NCBI GenBank assembly: GCA_009760855.2
Contig: WPIO01000044.1
Span: 2,429,393-2,493,392 of the forward strand
Reading direction: 5' to 3'
DNA: 64,000 nucleotides
DNA from: Cristatella mucedo
Taxonomy: Eukaryota > Bryozoa > Phylactolaemata > Cristatellidae
In this document: one piece after another, positions 22,540 to 33,449 of the stretch
Numbering within the stretch: the first letter of the stretch is position 1
How the letters are laid out: every line of letters starts with the position of its first letter
Notes under the pieces: model-generated
Database searches by the model: none
Seen by the model: the letters and a program-made list of their open reading frames with translations, nothing else
What the model was told of the DNA's origin: nothing
Made by a program: the position numbers and the translations under genes

Positions 22540-24824
22540 AATGAAATATGACTGCAGTGGCCCGGGCCAATACCAGCGCTTTCCACCGCAATCCACTGCA
22601 TTCCACTGCGAAATGTAAGAAATCCTGTTCTAATGTAAGAAATCCTGCTCCGTTTTTGATTGTATGTGACAGTACACTCTGCGGAAACTGCACTTAAAAA
22701 TAATTCCCCTTGAATTGGCACGGCCGTTCACGTGCAATGCGCCGCAATCGACTGCAGTTGCCCGGACCAATACCGCAAAACCACTTCAATCCACCGTATC
22801 CACAGCAAAACGGCTGGAGATAGATGGCACCGAGCTCCAGTTTTTATTTCATTATTAAATTGCACAGTGTTGTGTGCAAACCCACATACAATAAAAAAAT
22901 TGTGCATCCTCGAACTCTGGCAATTGACGCCAATCGCCCGAAATGACCTGGGAAAATACCGCAATCCACTCTATTGCACTGCAAATCGTCTTCAAATCGC
23001 CATCGCGAAGCTCTAATTGACATTGCACATAAGACTAAACTCAGTTAAAAGTGCAACAGAAAATGGCGCTCCATGGTGCACATGCGTTCTCATGCAATGC
23101 ACTGCAATTGACTGCAACGGCCCGGTCCCATACCGCAATCCACCTTAATCTGCTGCAATCCACCGCACAGCAACCAGAACGCCTACATTATAAGCTCTAA
23201 TTATAATTGCACGCTGATTTGTTCTTTGGTTAGTGTGTATTTGCGTAATTTCACTGTAATTTCCTCGACTATTCTGTAGCACTGCACTGCAATCGATTGC
23301 AAAGGCTCGGGCCACTACGTTAATCCACCGCAACCCGCCAAAAAACTACCAGAATTCGTACACTTTAAACTCTAATAGTGATTGCACGCGGTGCTCTAAT
23401 CTTTGGTAATTGCGTAATCACACAATTTCTCTAAAATTGCCTCGACCATTCTGCAGTAATGCACTGCAATTGAATGCAATGACCCGGGCCAATACCGAAA
23501 TCTACAGCAACCTGATGCAAAATGCCCTGATATCGGTTTCTCAATGCTTCAATTTTTACGCATTCTACAAGGCACACTGGTTAAATTGAACCACTACTTT
23601 CTTTCACATACTTTCAACTCGCTCTGACCTTTCAATCTTGGGCAATGCATGGCAATCGACGGCAATGGCCCGGGCAAATATGGCAACCCATTATGATTCA
23701 TCACAAATCACAGAAATCGGCTGGGCCAAGATCAAAGTTTTTTTACATGTCACAGCGCACTGTGTTTAAAGTGCAACCGCATCCTTTCAACTAATCGCGA
23801 ATGTGCAGTCGCGAGTAATGAATGAAAATTGACAGGAGTGGCACAGGCTAATACCCCAACTTTCGGCAAATCGACGAGAAATTGGCAGCTCGAAGCCCCA
23901 GTTGTCATTATATATAGCATCTTGCTACGTCCAAACTGAAATCGTGACTTTTTCAAGCTGCTTTGCTTGGTATCTGTCGGCAATGCACGGCAATCGACAG
24001 CAGTTGTCGGGACCCATACCGTAATCCGTAGAAAATCAACAAGATTGGATGCATGAAACAGCTAGTCTTTTTCAAAGTAACGTCTCGTTATAAGCGTGCA
24101 TACTTTGCACCCTTTGTGCGCGTTCAATCGATGGCAATGCATTGCACCCTTTGTGAGCGTTTAATCGACGACAATGCATGGCAATCGACGGCAGTTCCCG
24201 GGAAACTGTGCCAATTTATAATGCATACTCACAAATAGAGGAAAGTTGGTGGGCATTGGTCTCATTAAGATTTCTCTTTGAGTTATAATCTATTGTGGCA
24301 TTTTCAAGACGCTTTGGTGGATAACTGTCAGCAATGTACGGCAATCTCGAGCAATGATCGGGGCCATTAGCGAAGTAAGTCCGTGGAAAATTGACCATAT
24401 TGGCTGCAATAAACTGCAACTCTTATTCCACTTAACAGTTATTGTGCGGGCGACTAATTTTCACCCATTGTGAGCTTTCAATCGACGGCGATGAAAAGCA
24501 ATCGACGGCAATGGCCCGGGAAAATACGCCAATCCAAAACGGTCCGTTAAAAATGAACCGACAGTAGCAGAGAGAAGCTCATCACATCCTTTTAAACAAT
24601 CAAGAGTGCACAATCAAGGGGCAATGCACTGCGAAGACGGCAATGGCCCGATTTCGACCGAAATCTGATTCTTATTGACTAGACATTGGCTGTTCTAAGC
24701 TCCAGTTATCATGCTAAACAACGTTCACTAAGGGTGCACATACTTTCAACCCATTGTGTATGTCAATCTTGGGCGATTAATGGCAATCGAAGGCAATGGC
24801 CCGGAAAACGGCAATCTGTGACGC
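22540..24824. repeat. Degenerate satellite array, about 14 units of ~170 bp
   Basis: A core related to GCAATCGACTGCAATGGCCCGGGCCAATACCGCAATCC recurs with its CCCGG centre near 22561, 22761, 22947, 23121, 23306, 23483, 23669, 23842, 24006, 24197, 24358, 24515, 24647 and 24799. Spacings are 132-200, with a mean near 172 by my count. Units also share a downstream block with GAAGCTCCAGTT-like and AAAGTGCAACCACATC-like parts. The array is cut at 24825 by an LTR. Confidence 0.88.
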
Positions 24825-25112
24825 TGTTGTACGACAGTGGCTCCAGCGGCGGCCGGTCTTGTGGGAGTCTCACGGAGACACGTGAAACGCCGGTGAGCGT
24901 GAGCGGTGAACGAGAATCTCTCTTTATTACTATCAATGCGTACATATATGAGAGCTTTATCAATCGCAGCAAACGGCACGAAATATCACATGCATTACTG
25001 GCCTGACGCTTCGCTGCATCAATGGCTTAACTATTGGCCACAGGTGAGGCATGTACATTAGTGTCGAGGCGCTTCGCTAATTACAATGACAGAAGCCGCA
25101 GGCGCACACAAC
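24825..25112 (-). mobile_element. LTR (3' LTR of a minus-strand LTR element)
   Basis: Direct repeat of 27050-27327 and of the solo copy at 50849-51145. It begins TGTTGTACGACAGTGGC and ends GCGCACACAAC. Both copies share GAGTCTCACGGAGACACG, GGCCTGACGCTTCGCTGC and GAGGCATGTACATTAGTGTC. No coding. Confidence 0.88.
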
Positions 25113-26739
25113 ATCCCTACACCGATAGAAAATATATTTCATAGTCCACCAGCCTGGCTGGGAAGGAGGTGGCCCTCACGACTGGAAAGTCGTGAGGGCC
25201 ATTGGCTCCCGTGCTCTCAACTGCCTGCTCAGGTCCTTTCCTGCCCTTTCCAGCGAAATGTCGTTCGGGCTCTATCGGTATATTAATTTAAGCATTAAAG
25301 AGCTCCTGCCGGCTTGAATGGGGTGCAGACTACGTGGAAGCCACTCGCAAAAAGCTCACATCAGCTCTGCCCCTAGCAAGCAACCGGTTATAGATGCTGC
25401 CCACCTTTAGGCAAATTGGGGCACCGCTCCCACTGTCAAGCGGTTCCCGCAGGTCACCTCCATGCGAGCCCCGATGGCCGGCCTCATGCACTTGTCGCCG
25501 GCCGATCTCGCCCTGCGGAAAACACTCCGGCTCATTATGGCCTCGTCGTTCTCGAAGTTTCACTCCGCCGAGCCTGTTGTTCTCGCGGTTGTGCTCCTCT
25601 GTGCTCTGCACCGAGACGCTCCTCGTGTGGGTTCCCAGCCGCTCCGACGTTCGCGCTGGCGGCTACGACGTCGCTCTGATGGACGAACTTCGCTGCCTCT
25701 TCGACGCTCTCGCTACAACGCTTCACAGCTGCGAGGCCCTTGCTGCTGCGCTTTGCAGCCAAGACGTCGCTCTCGTGGGCTGCCTGCGCCTCGTCGCAGG
25801 CTACTATCGCCTCGCTGCTGACCGCTATCTCGCAGTCCTCCTCTGCACTCTGCGCCGAGACGCTTGTACGGGGGGGGGGCTACCCGCCACCAAGAAGCTC
25901 TCGCCACTGCGCTCCGCGGCCGAGACGTCGCTCTTTGCCGCCAAGATGCTCTCGGCCGCTACGACGCTTTCGCTGCTGCGCTTTGCCTTCGGGACGTCGC
26001 CCGCTTGGGCCGTCTGCGCCTGGCCGCGGACTACTATCGCCTTGCCGCTGACCACTAATGCCTCGCCGCTGGGAGCCGTCAATTGCTGCCCCTCGTGGGG
26101 TTTGTGTTTCTCTGTATGCATGCTTCGATCATTGACACTGGGCTCGCCGGCACACTGCCAGTGCAGGCAGACCGGTAAGTGCCCTAAACAAACCCAGGGT
26201 CAAACAGCTGGTAGCTGTGGCCTAGGGACAGGCCGGTGGTCAGCTGTGGTCTGACGGCTGCGGTTTATCCACAGGCCGGCTTTGTCCTCCCGCCAACTCA
26301 CGGGATAAGTTGTGGTTGGGAGAGAGTGGGGAGGAGGGACCCCCAACCTGGGAGAGGGGAGTCGAGTGGAAGTAGGGGCCGAAGGGAGCCGTGCGCCCTT
26401 CGGCTCCGTGCGTTGCATTAAACTGTTGGTGGTGGTCATCGGCTGGCTCTCTGCTGTGCGAATCAAAACTAAACCTTGTTCGTTTACGGCTGATGTAGCT
26501 GTGCACTTACTTTGTTCTGGTGCTCTTCGGCAGTTGTGGCTACTATGTTGACTCGGTCCCATACCCGCTTCCTCCCTCAGTATTGCCGTCGGATAGCTGC
26601 GGCAGCTGAACGAATTCCACTCGTCTATCTGGGTCTTGCGGGCAGTTGGCGGTGGAATTGACCGACGATGAAGCTGGCTCGTCGCCGTGGCTTTGTTTCG
26701 GCACCGGCGAGCTGCTCGTGCTCCAGCCAAAACTCTCGG
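25113..26739 (-). mobile_element. Interior of a short, non-autonomous LTR element
   Basis: No reverse transcriptase, integrase or protease was recognised between the two LTRs. The part at 25400-26110 is GC-rich and internally repeated. 26215-26475 is similar, in inverted orientation, to 49075-49345, so that piece is a dispersed repeat. Long minus frames exist (26200-26730, 176 codons, Pro/Ser/Thr/Arg-rich) but match nothing I recognise. Confidence 0.6.
25600..26075. repeat. GC-rich imperfect tandem duplication, ~230-245-bp unit
   Basis: Two copies share GCTGCTGCGCTTTGC followed by GACGTCGC and CTACTATCGCCT (25741-25836 and 25972-26068), and CTCTGC(A/G)CCGAGACGCT (25604 and 25848). A G10-like run lies at 25869. 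Long open frames on both strands come from the GC-rich repeat. Confidence 0.75.
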
Positions 26740-27035
26740 GCCTCAAGCTTGGCCTCCTAATCCGTCAACCCCGAGAAGATCAGAATTAACTCATTTCGCA
26801 GCTTTTGGTGATCTTGCTTTACGTCGGCCGGCCGATCAACCAAACAGTGTATCGCGTTATCGCTCACACACACTGGCACATATTTTAACGGCATCGAAAT
26901 TTTTAGTCTTGCTACAGCCTTCTCAAGCGTTAGAAGACGAGGCATAAAGTACAATCCGTTGTTAAACATTTCGTACATCAGTATAGGCGTCCCGCCATAG
27001 AAAGTCTGCCATCCTTTTCGGCACGAGTAAACCAT
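26740..27035 (-). CDS. Possible gag-like ORF start next to the primer-binding site
   Basis: The 92-codon frame begins at an ATG directly after the primer-binding site, where gag starts in LTR retrotransposons. It encodes a peptide with an amphipathic middle (LEKAVARLKISMPLKYVPV). I recognise no family. It ends in TGA before the low-complexity part. If translated, it is the only candidate protein of this short element. Confidence 0.25.
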
Positions 27036-27047
27036 TCTCTGCTACCA
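27030..27047 (-). promoter_or_regulatory. Primer-binding site like tRNA-iMet 3' end
   Basis: On the minus strand, two bases inside the 5' LTR, the sequence reads TGGTAGCAGAGAATGGTT. It is complementary, with one mismatch, to the 3' end of animal initiator tRNA-Met (TGGTAGCAGAGGATGG from memory of that tRNA). This fixes the element's orientation as minus. Confidence 0.75.
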
Positions 27048-27049
27048 GT

Positions 27050-27327
27050 TGTTGTATAGCAGTGGCACCGGCGGCAGGTCTTGTAGGAGTCTCACGGAGA
27101 CACGGTGGGGGAACGTGAGCGATAAACGAGACTCTCTTTTATTACCCTCAAGGTGTACATATATCGGAGTTCAATCAATCGCAGCAGACGACGCAAGATA
27201 TAACATGCATTAGTGGCCTGACGCTTCGCTGCCTCAATGGCTTAACTATTGGCCATAGGTGAGGCATGTACATTAGTGTCAAGGCGCTTCGCTAATTACA
27301 ACAGCAGAAGCCGCAGGCGCACACAAC
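27050..27327 (-). mobile_element. LTR (5' LTR of the minus-strand LTR element)
   Basis: Begins TGTTGTATAGCAGTGGC and ends GCGCACACAAC; partner of 24825-25112. The two differ at numerous positions, so the insertion is not recent. No clear 5-bp target duplication: GACGC precedes the left LTR and TCAGG follows the right one. Confidence 0.88.
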
Positions 27328-28600
27328 TCAGGCCAGCCGCGAGGATTAACCCAACATTTATTCACCAGAGGGTTAGCGGGAGGAATACTACCGGCCTGTC
27401 CAGGCCGCATCAGAGTCGAACCACAGCTGTGTACCGGCCCGTCCCGATGATTCATCCAACCTCTGCATCGGCCCGTCCCGATGATACTTCCTACAGCTGT
27501 TCACCGGCGGGTTTGCAGAGGAGCAGTATGGTATAAAAGTATACTTGATTTGTATAGCGCCCCAGAGAACTTAAACTCCATTCAGGCGCTTTACATATGC
27601 TACGGGCCTCGAGCCCACAACCTCAGCCAGACCTTGGTCGGGGCGAGCAATTTAACCGCTGGACCACCCGCCGGTGTCCGAGCCACGTCGCTGGCATATC
27701 ATCAAACTACACTCATTTCCCGCACATGCTTGCATTGGCACTTTGTGAGGTAATAATAATAAAAATAATAATAACACTAGTAGTACTTTTTTATAGTACC
27801 CTCAGAGAACGTAATCTCATTCTAGGCACTTGACAGATGCTGTATAGACAGCATTGGCAAATGCTTGTTGGTGATTAAATAAACCGTCCTTAATCGCTAC
27901 TTCTATGCTACTGACACAATTAAATAAAACACTTAACCTGCGACGACTAGGCGATCGCGAACGTTTAGCAAATCGTTGCCTGGCCAGATGTGTGAGATCG
28001 AGTGTGTTGGCTGTCGCGGGCGCACACAAAGCACCGTGGCCAGCGAGTGAGCTTTAGCAATCTCTCATTTTTTGTACCTATTTTCTGTGGGCCTAGGTCG
28101 ATTGGTCGACTGAAGTTGGTCTGCGGTGGTTGTGAGAAGCACACCGCGGACTTACAGCTGGAGAAGTACGGCATTGGAATTGCACAGCATGTCCAATGCT
28201 GCGCAGTATTCGACAATAAATGTGCGAAATGACATAAACATTTCCGGCTACCTTTACCAGTGACCCTCCCAGCGACGGGCTCGACGAACGGCCGAAATCT
28301 ATTCTAATTAGGCTAAAATTGGCAGAAATTGTCGGCACCGAGCTCAAATTTTTGTAAGCATTTTATCACATCTAATTTTTTGCGGATCAAAAACATTTCA
28401 AGCAATCGTGTTTACGCTCACTCATGCAAATGAGCTACAAAGGCTACTTACGCCACAATACGCCGAAATCCACTGTAGGCCTCCTCAAATCTACGACAAA
28501 TAAGCTGTTATAAGCTGGAACAAATAAGGAATATAAAACTACCTATATATCAATTGTACCCACAAACTTTCGCCCCATTTCTCTCACGAGCTTTCGCGAA
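27328..28600. other. Spacer between satellite arrays with one SINE 2 insertion
   Basis: Contains a CGGCCCGTCCCGATGAT motif repeated at 27444 and 27470, SINE 2 (27540-27672, minus) and a LINE A hairpin-tail fragment with its ATT-like microsatellite (27750-27845). Otherwise nothing is recognised. Confidence 0.5.
27540..27672 (-). mobile_element. SINE family 2 copy
   Basis: Reverse complement of the 7940-8075 type: tail GCGCCCCAGAGAACTTAAAC, then GGGCCTCGAGCCCAC (B box) and TTTAACCGCTGGACCA (A box). Confidence 0.85.
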
Positions 28601-30560
28601 GTTCACTGAAGTAGATTGCAGTAGCCTGGATCAATATCGAAATCTACTGCAATCCATCGCAGAACTAAAATAATCCTGTGCGAAAAGCGCCTATGATTTC
28701 GCATGACGATACACTCTGCGACAAGTGTACTCACTAAATTGCACATGCACTGGCAAGGACATTGTCGTGCCAAGTGCTTCATTCGTCGGCAACGGACCGG
28801 AATACAATCAACCGCAAAACGACTAGAAATAGATGGCGACGAGCTCCAGTTTGTATTGCATAGTAAAGCACACTGTGTAATGTACACACCAACGTAAGTT
28901 CACGAAATCGTGCAGCCCCGAACCTTGCCAATGTACGTAAATCTCCCGAAATGGCCTGGGCAATACCATAATCCGTTCTAATCCACTACAATTTATCCTC
29001 AAATCGTCAACGAGAAGCTCCAATTTACATTGCCTATAGGACTAGACTCAGTTCAAAGTGCAACTACAAAATTTTTTGCCTTTTTGCAAAGCGTTCGTCA
29101 CTGTAATAAACTGCAATACCAGTCCCATACTATAACCAATCTGCCAAAATTCGCCGCAAAACAACCAGAACGTGCACGCTAGACGCTTTTAATATGATTT
29201 TAACTTGCTCTACACTTCGATTATTGTGTACTCGCACGATTGCACTACAATTTTCATGGGCATTCTCATGCAATGCACTGCAATCAACCGCAATGGCCCA
29301 ACCAATACCGCAATTCTTCGCAAAGGTCCAAAAAGCGTTCGCTTAAAGCTCTCGTTATGATAACACATTGATGATCTACTCTTTGGTTACGGTGTACTCG
29401 CACAATTTCACCACAATTGATTCGGGAATTCTCATACAATGCACTACAATCGACTGCAATGGCTCGGGCCGATGCCGCAATCCGTCGAAAATTGACAAAA
29501 CTGCTGTACGAAACTGCACTTCTCATTCCAGGTAACTTCTTACTTGCGTGTGAATAATTTTCACCCATTGCATGCGTTCAATCTTGGATGATGCATGGCA
29601 ATTGACGGCCATGGCCAGGAACAAAACTGAAATCTATAACAGTCCGTTAGAAATAGATAAAAATGCTGCCGGAAGCTCCAACTTTTTTTGCGTATTGCAG
29701 TGCATTTTATTAAAACTGTAACCACATCCTTGCAACCAAAAGTGAACGTACAATCAATGGCAATGGTCCGGCTTCTACACCAATCCGTTTCAAATTGGCC
29801 GTTCGAAGCTCCAATTATCACTCCACGCAATGTCCATTTTTTATTCCACTCACTTTGAGCGTTCTCGCGAAACGTAAGGCAATTGGCGGGGTTGGCCTAG
29901 ATAAAATACGGCAATCCATTAGGCTCCATCGAAAATTGGCTGCGCCATGCTCAAAATCTCCTTGCGTATTACGGGGCAGTGTTAAAATTGCAACCGCATC
30001 ATTTTAAATTAATCGAGCATGTATAATCGAGAGCGGCACTAGTACCACATTCGTGCATATAGCGCAGCGCTAAAAGTGCTTGAAAAATGTGTCTGTTGCC
30101 GAATCCTTATTTAAAATCAGTGGCCCTACAAATATGGGATTATTTCCAGTGCCATTGAGGATAGACAATTGCTTTTAGGATGGATTTTAGGGTTACGAGC
30201 GCTTCTTTGCTGACGTTGCACATTACGTCGACACCGAAATGTGTAGGGCCTTTGCAGCAGAACAGCCGAATGTCAGTGATGTGCTGGTCGCAAAATACAG
30301 CAGTGGCAAAGCTCTTTACCAACGTTGCGCTACGAATGTAGTTGTTTTAGGGTTCTGCGAGCATCTTCAAGACCTGTACGGCTCTTACAACGTTCAAAAT
30401 AGTGCGATACACCTGTCACAGATTGTACTGTCATGAGAAATAAAAAAAATGAGCTTCTCGCACAGGTCTACTCTCATTTCGCGGTGGAATACAGTAGATT
30501 GCGGTATTGGCCCGGGACACTGAAATCTATTTCAGAGGACTTTGTGAGAGCGCGTTAGCG
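28601..30560. repeat. Second part of the ~170-bp satellite array
   Basis: Core positions near 28624, 28795, 28953, 29121, 29296, 29463, 29613, 29766 and 29894 on +, with spacing mostly 130-175. One inverted core sits at about 30509 (GGTATTGGCCCGGGAC). The units align with those of 22540-24824, so one array was probably split by the LTR element and spacer. Confidence 0.8.
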
Positions 30561-31075
30561 GAATGGGGCAAAGGTTTGTGAGTACACTTGAAATATAGGT
30601 AATTTTATGTTTCAAACTTGTTGCAGCTTAGTGCAGTTGATTTGTGGTGGGTTTGAGACAGCCTAAAGTGGATTGAGGTAGATTGCGTGAGTGAGTGAGC
30701 GTGAGCGCAATGACATGAAATTCGGTGGGTATACTGAATCGAAGGTATACGACAATATTCACTCTAAATTTGAGCTCGATGTCACTGATTTCATGTCAAT
30801 TTTAGCTTAATTGCCCAGTACCGACATGGGCTGGCCGTCCGAGGGCACTATCGACGCTCGAAGACCGGCCGGTGCAGTGGTTGTCATCTCAGGGCGGCCG
30901 AGTATTCCTAGTCGCAGCGATTCCAAAGGGACGCCCATAGGCTTGCAGTTAAAAACATCCAGTCGCTCCCCCCCCCGATCCAGCCGAGGCTTTGTGCCGC
31001 TCGGCAATTCAATTCAGCGGTACGGTTTTTGGGTGTCGCACGAAGGTTCTTTTCGCGATAAAGCTATGTAATGTA
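30561..31075. other. Sequence without recognised gene
   Basis: Contains a second degenerate inverted satellite piece (30660-30720) and an 87-codon open frame at 30811-31071 of unknown nature with a C9 run. No support for coding. Confidence 0.4.
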
Positions 31076-31400
31076 ATGTAATGTAATGTATCTCCGTCAG
31101 TAACTCCACAAAGTCATAAAGACCACGTGGGTGTTACGCAGGAGAGTTTTGTATAGCGCACTCACAGCCTAAGCGGCTTTCGGTACGCATTCGGTAGCCA
31201 ACAGACTTCGTCTCACGCAACAAAGAGAAAGTGGAAAGCATAGCAGAGTTAGGAGAGCAGTTGAGGTAGTGAGTAGCATAGAAGTAGCAGTTCAGGACCG
31301 CTGAAAAAGATGTGCCATAGTCGGCAGTTGGAGAGTAGATGTCGTTGCGTAAGAATTTTGCAAGCGAGTTCCACAGTCTAGGACCTGCAGAGCTAACGCT
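31076..31400 (-). mobile_element. LINE family B 3' end
   Basis: Starts with an (ATGTA)n tail at 31076-31090, then the shared 3' region (GTAACTCCACAAAGTCATAAAG, CACTCACAGCCTAAGCGGC). Nearly identical to 55575-55880, so this is a relatively young copy. Confidence 0.9.
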
Positions 31401-33047
31401 AGATGCCTGTAATCATTCGCCGCTGTTGTATAGGCGTCTCTAACCAATAGAAAAAACTTTTACCTTAAGGCGTGGGCGCTCTTCATTGCTGCCATGTTCC
31501 GCCAATCCGGATTTATGAGTGCTTTAGGTGCTGCACCTACATCTACATATACATCTTGCTAGTCGCAGTTCAGGGATTCACGTGAATGTCGAGCTTCAGC
31601 AAGAACTAGCGCTGCTACGAGCACTGCGTGTAAGGACCTAGGACGTTAGTGTAGAGGCCGCAGTATTCGGGTTGTAACAGTATCACTGCACAGTCAATGG
31701 TGATTATGGTCAGTCAGTCGTCATTATTTTCAGCCGGAAAACAGTGCAGCGTTGGGCTGTAACCGCGTAGAGGTTCGTCCCCCGGTTCTCTACCGGTGGA
31801 CTGTGTGATGCAGTGCTGCAGTGCGGTTAAAACACAGGCGGCCACAGCTGGGTGCCGAAAGCAACAGTTTATTGTGGGCCTGTTAGTAGTGGCTACGCGC
31901 CGGCGCAAGCGCTTTACGCGGCGCGTACCAGACCGACGGAGTTAACTGCGCGAACTCCCGAAGCCCGGGTATAATACACTAACCTATGCGCGAGTCGCTA
32001 GCAATTGCGAAGGAGGGTTGCTACAGCACCCCAAGATACGAGCAGCTAACTGAGTAGCCGGCCGAACACAACTGCGCAGTCTAAGTTGCACTTAGCTGAC
32101 CGTCGTCGTAGGTTTGCCTCTCGTGCTCTTGAAGCGTAGTCTCGCCTCGACTCCCAAGCTGCAGCCCTGAGCTCTCGGGGCGTAGTCTCTGCTCGACTAA
32201 CCAAGCTGCAGCCCTGAGCTCTCGGGGCGTAGTCTCTGCTCGACTACCCAAGCTGTCTCCTAAGCTCTGTCACTCGTCTCATTATATTCTCTCTCCTTTC
32301 AACTCCTGACCTCGCGCGCCGCTGCTATTTCTACTTCAGCATATTAGTCGGTGCACATCCTGACCGCAACGTCTGACCAGGCTTCATTCTAACTTTAGCG
32401 GGTAGACCAGGAGTCAGGCTTGTACTAGCTGTCCAAGTCGAACCCGCTAAGACAACCACATTAGTCGCTCCATCTCCTAACCGCATCGCCTGCATAAAGC
32501 TCCATTCTAACCTGAGCTAGGTGAGTCAGGAGCTGGGTCTGTACTAGGCGCCCTACTCGACCCCCCCCCCTCTAAGGCAAGGGCTCCCATCGCGGCTAAG
32601 CTGAGAGCTGCACCAGTGCAGGGCTACGACTCGAAGCAGCGAACGAGCGCTAAGCGTCCGAAACCGCTTCGGTTGATCACTTCTCTGCGACGTGCTTAAT
32701 ATTTAAGCTTACCGAAAATACCGGTTATATTTTTAATTTCAATAATTATGTGTGCGTGACAATAATAAGCCAGAGGCACAGCAAGGGGTGGGCAGGGGTA
32801 ACAAACGTATCGGGGTGCCAAGGTCAAGCGGGCGCCAAAAGCAAAATGGAGTGTGCACATTTTTCAAAAGATTTTTCATGTAAGACTACTAATCGTGATT
32901 TCAAACAAGTCCTTGCTTCAATGGACCTGACTATTGCCGGCTGAGCTAGTTAATCATGTTTACAGACTTTGACCAAGCTGTAGCTTGATGCTTTGGCGGC
33001 ACACAGTCGACGACACGGAAACACCTGGGGGGCTTTAACATCCGTGT
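31401..33047. other. Repeat-poor stretch with a short tandem repeat
   Basis: Three units of about 47 bp (GGGGCGTAGTCTCTGCTCGACT, CCAAGCTGCAGCCCTGAGCTCT) lie at 32134-32260, with a C10 run at 32562. Possibly part of an unrecognised LTR element, but no paired LTR or ORF was found. Confidence 0.5.
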
Positions 33048-33216
33048 ATTCCGTGATGGCACACTAGGCAAGGCGGTTGCTTTTCGCGACCTCGGTCCCG
33101 AGGTCGTGTGTTCGGATTCTGCGGTGGGCGATCCTTTATGGCGGTTGCAAGCAGTAATGACGACCGTAAAGGCTCTTCTGTCGCTATACAAAACAGGCTG
33201 TTAAATGAGCTATTTT
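33048..33216 (+). mobile_element. SINE family 1 copy
   Basis: CCGTGATGGCACACTAGGCAAG (A box region), GTCGTGTGTTCGGATTC (B box region) and the AAGGCTCTTCTGTCGCTATACAAAA end. Confidence 0.85.
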
Positions 33217-33449
33217 TTAAAGTTTTCTTATTCAGCTGGTGCTCGCAGCTTAACAAGCACACGGACGTTTACCACTTCGTCCGCGTTCCAACTGCCCTTT
33301 CGGTCTGCTCGCCCCATCCTGCCTGCTTCAGGCGGGCTGCTTTTCGTCAGAAGCGGTCCCGGCCTGCTACACTATGTCAAGGGCGAGCCCTCGTGTCGTG
33401 GCTGAGTCCCGACACGCTATCAGACCACACAAGCTAGTCTAACTTGTCT

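Noticed and set aside
25394-26254. 286-codon + strand open frame and overlapping long frames on both strands
   Set aside because: The region is a GC-rich tandem duplication inside an LTR element; several frames stay open because stops are rare in GC-rich repeats. No domain is visible.
22540-30560. A CRISPR array, because repeats are regularly spaced
   Set aside because: Units are ~170 bp, degenerate and similar throughout, without short identical repeats separated by unique spacers. The setting is eukaryotic.
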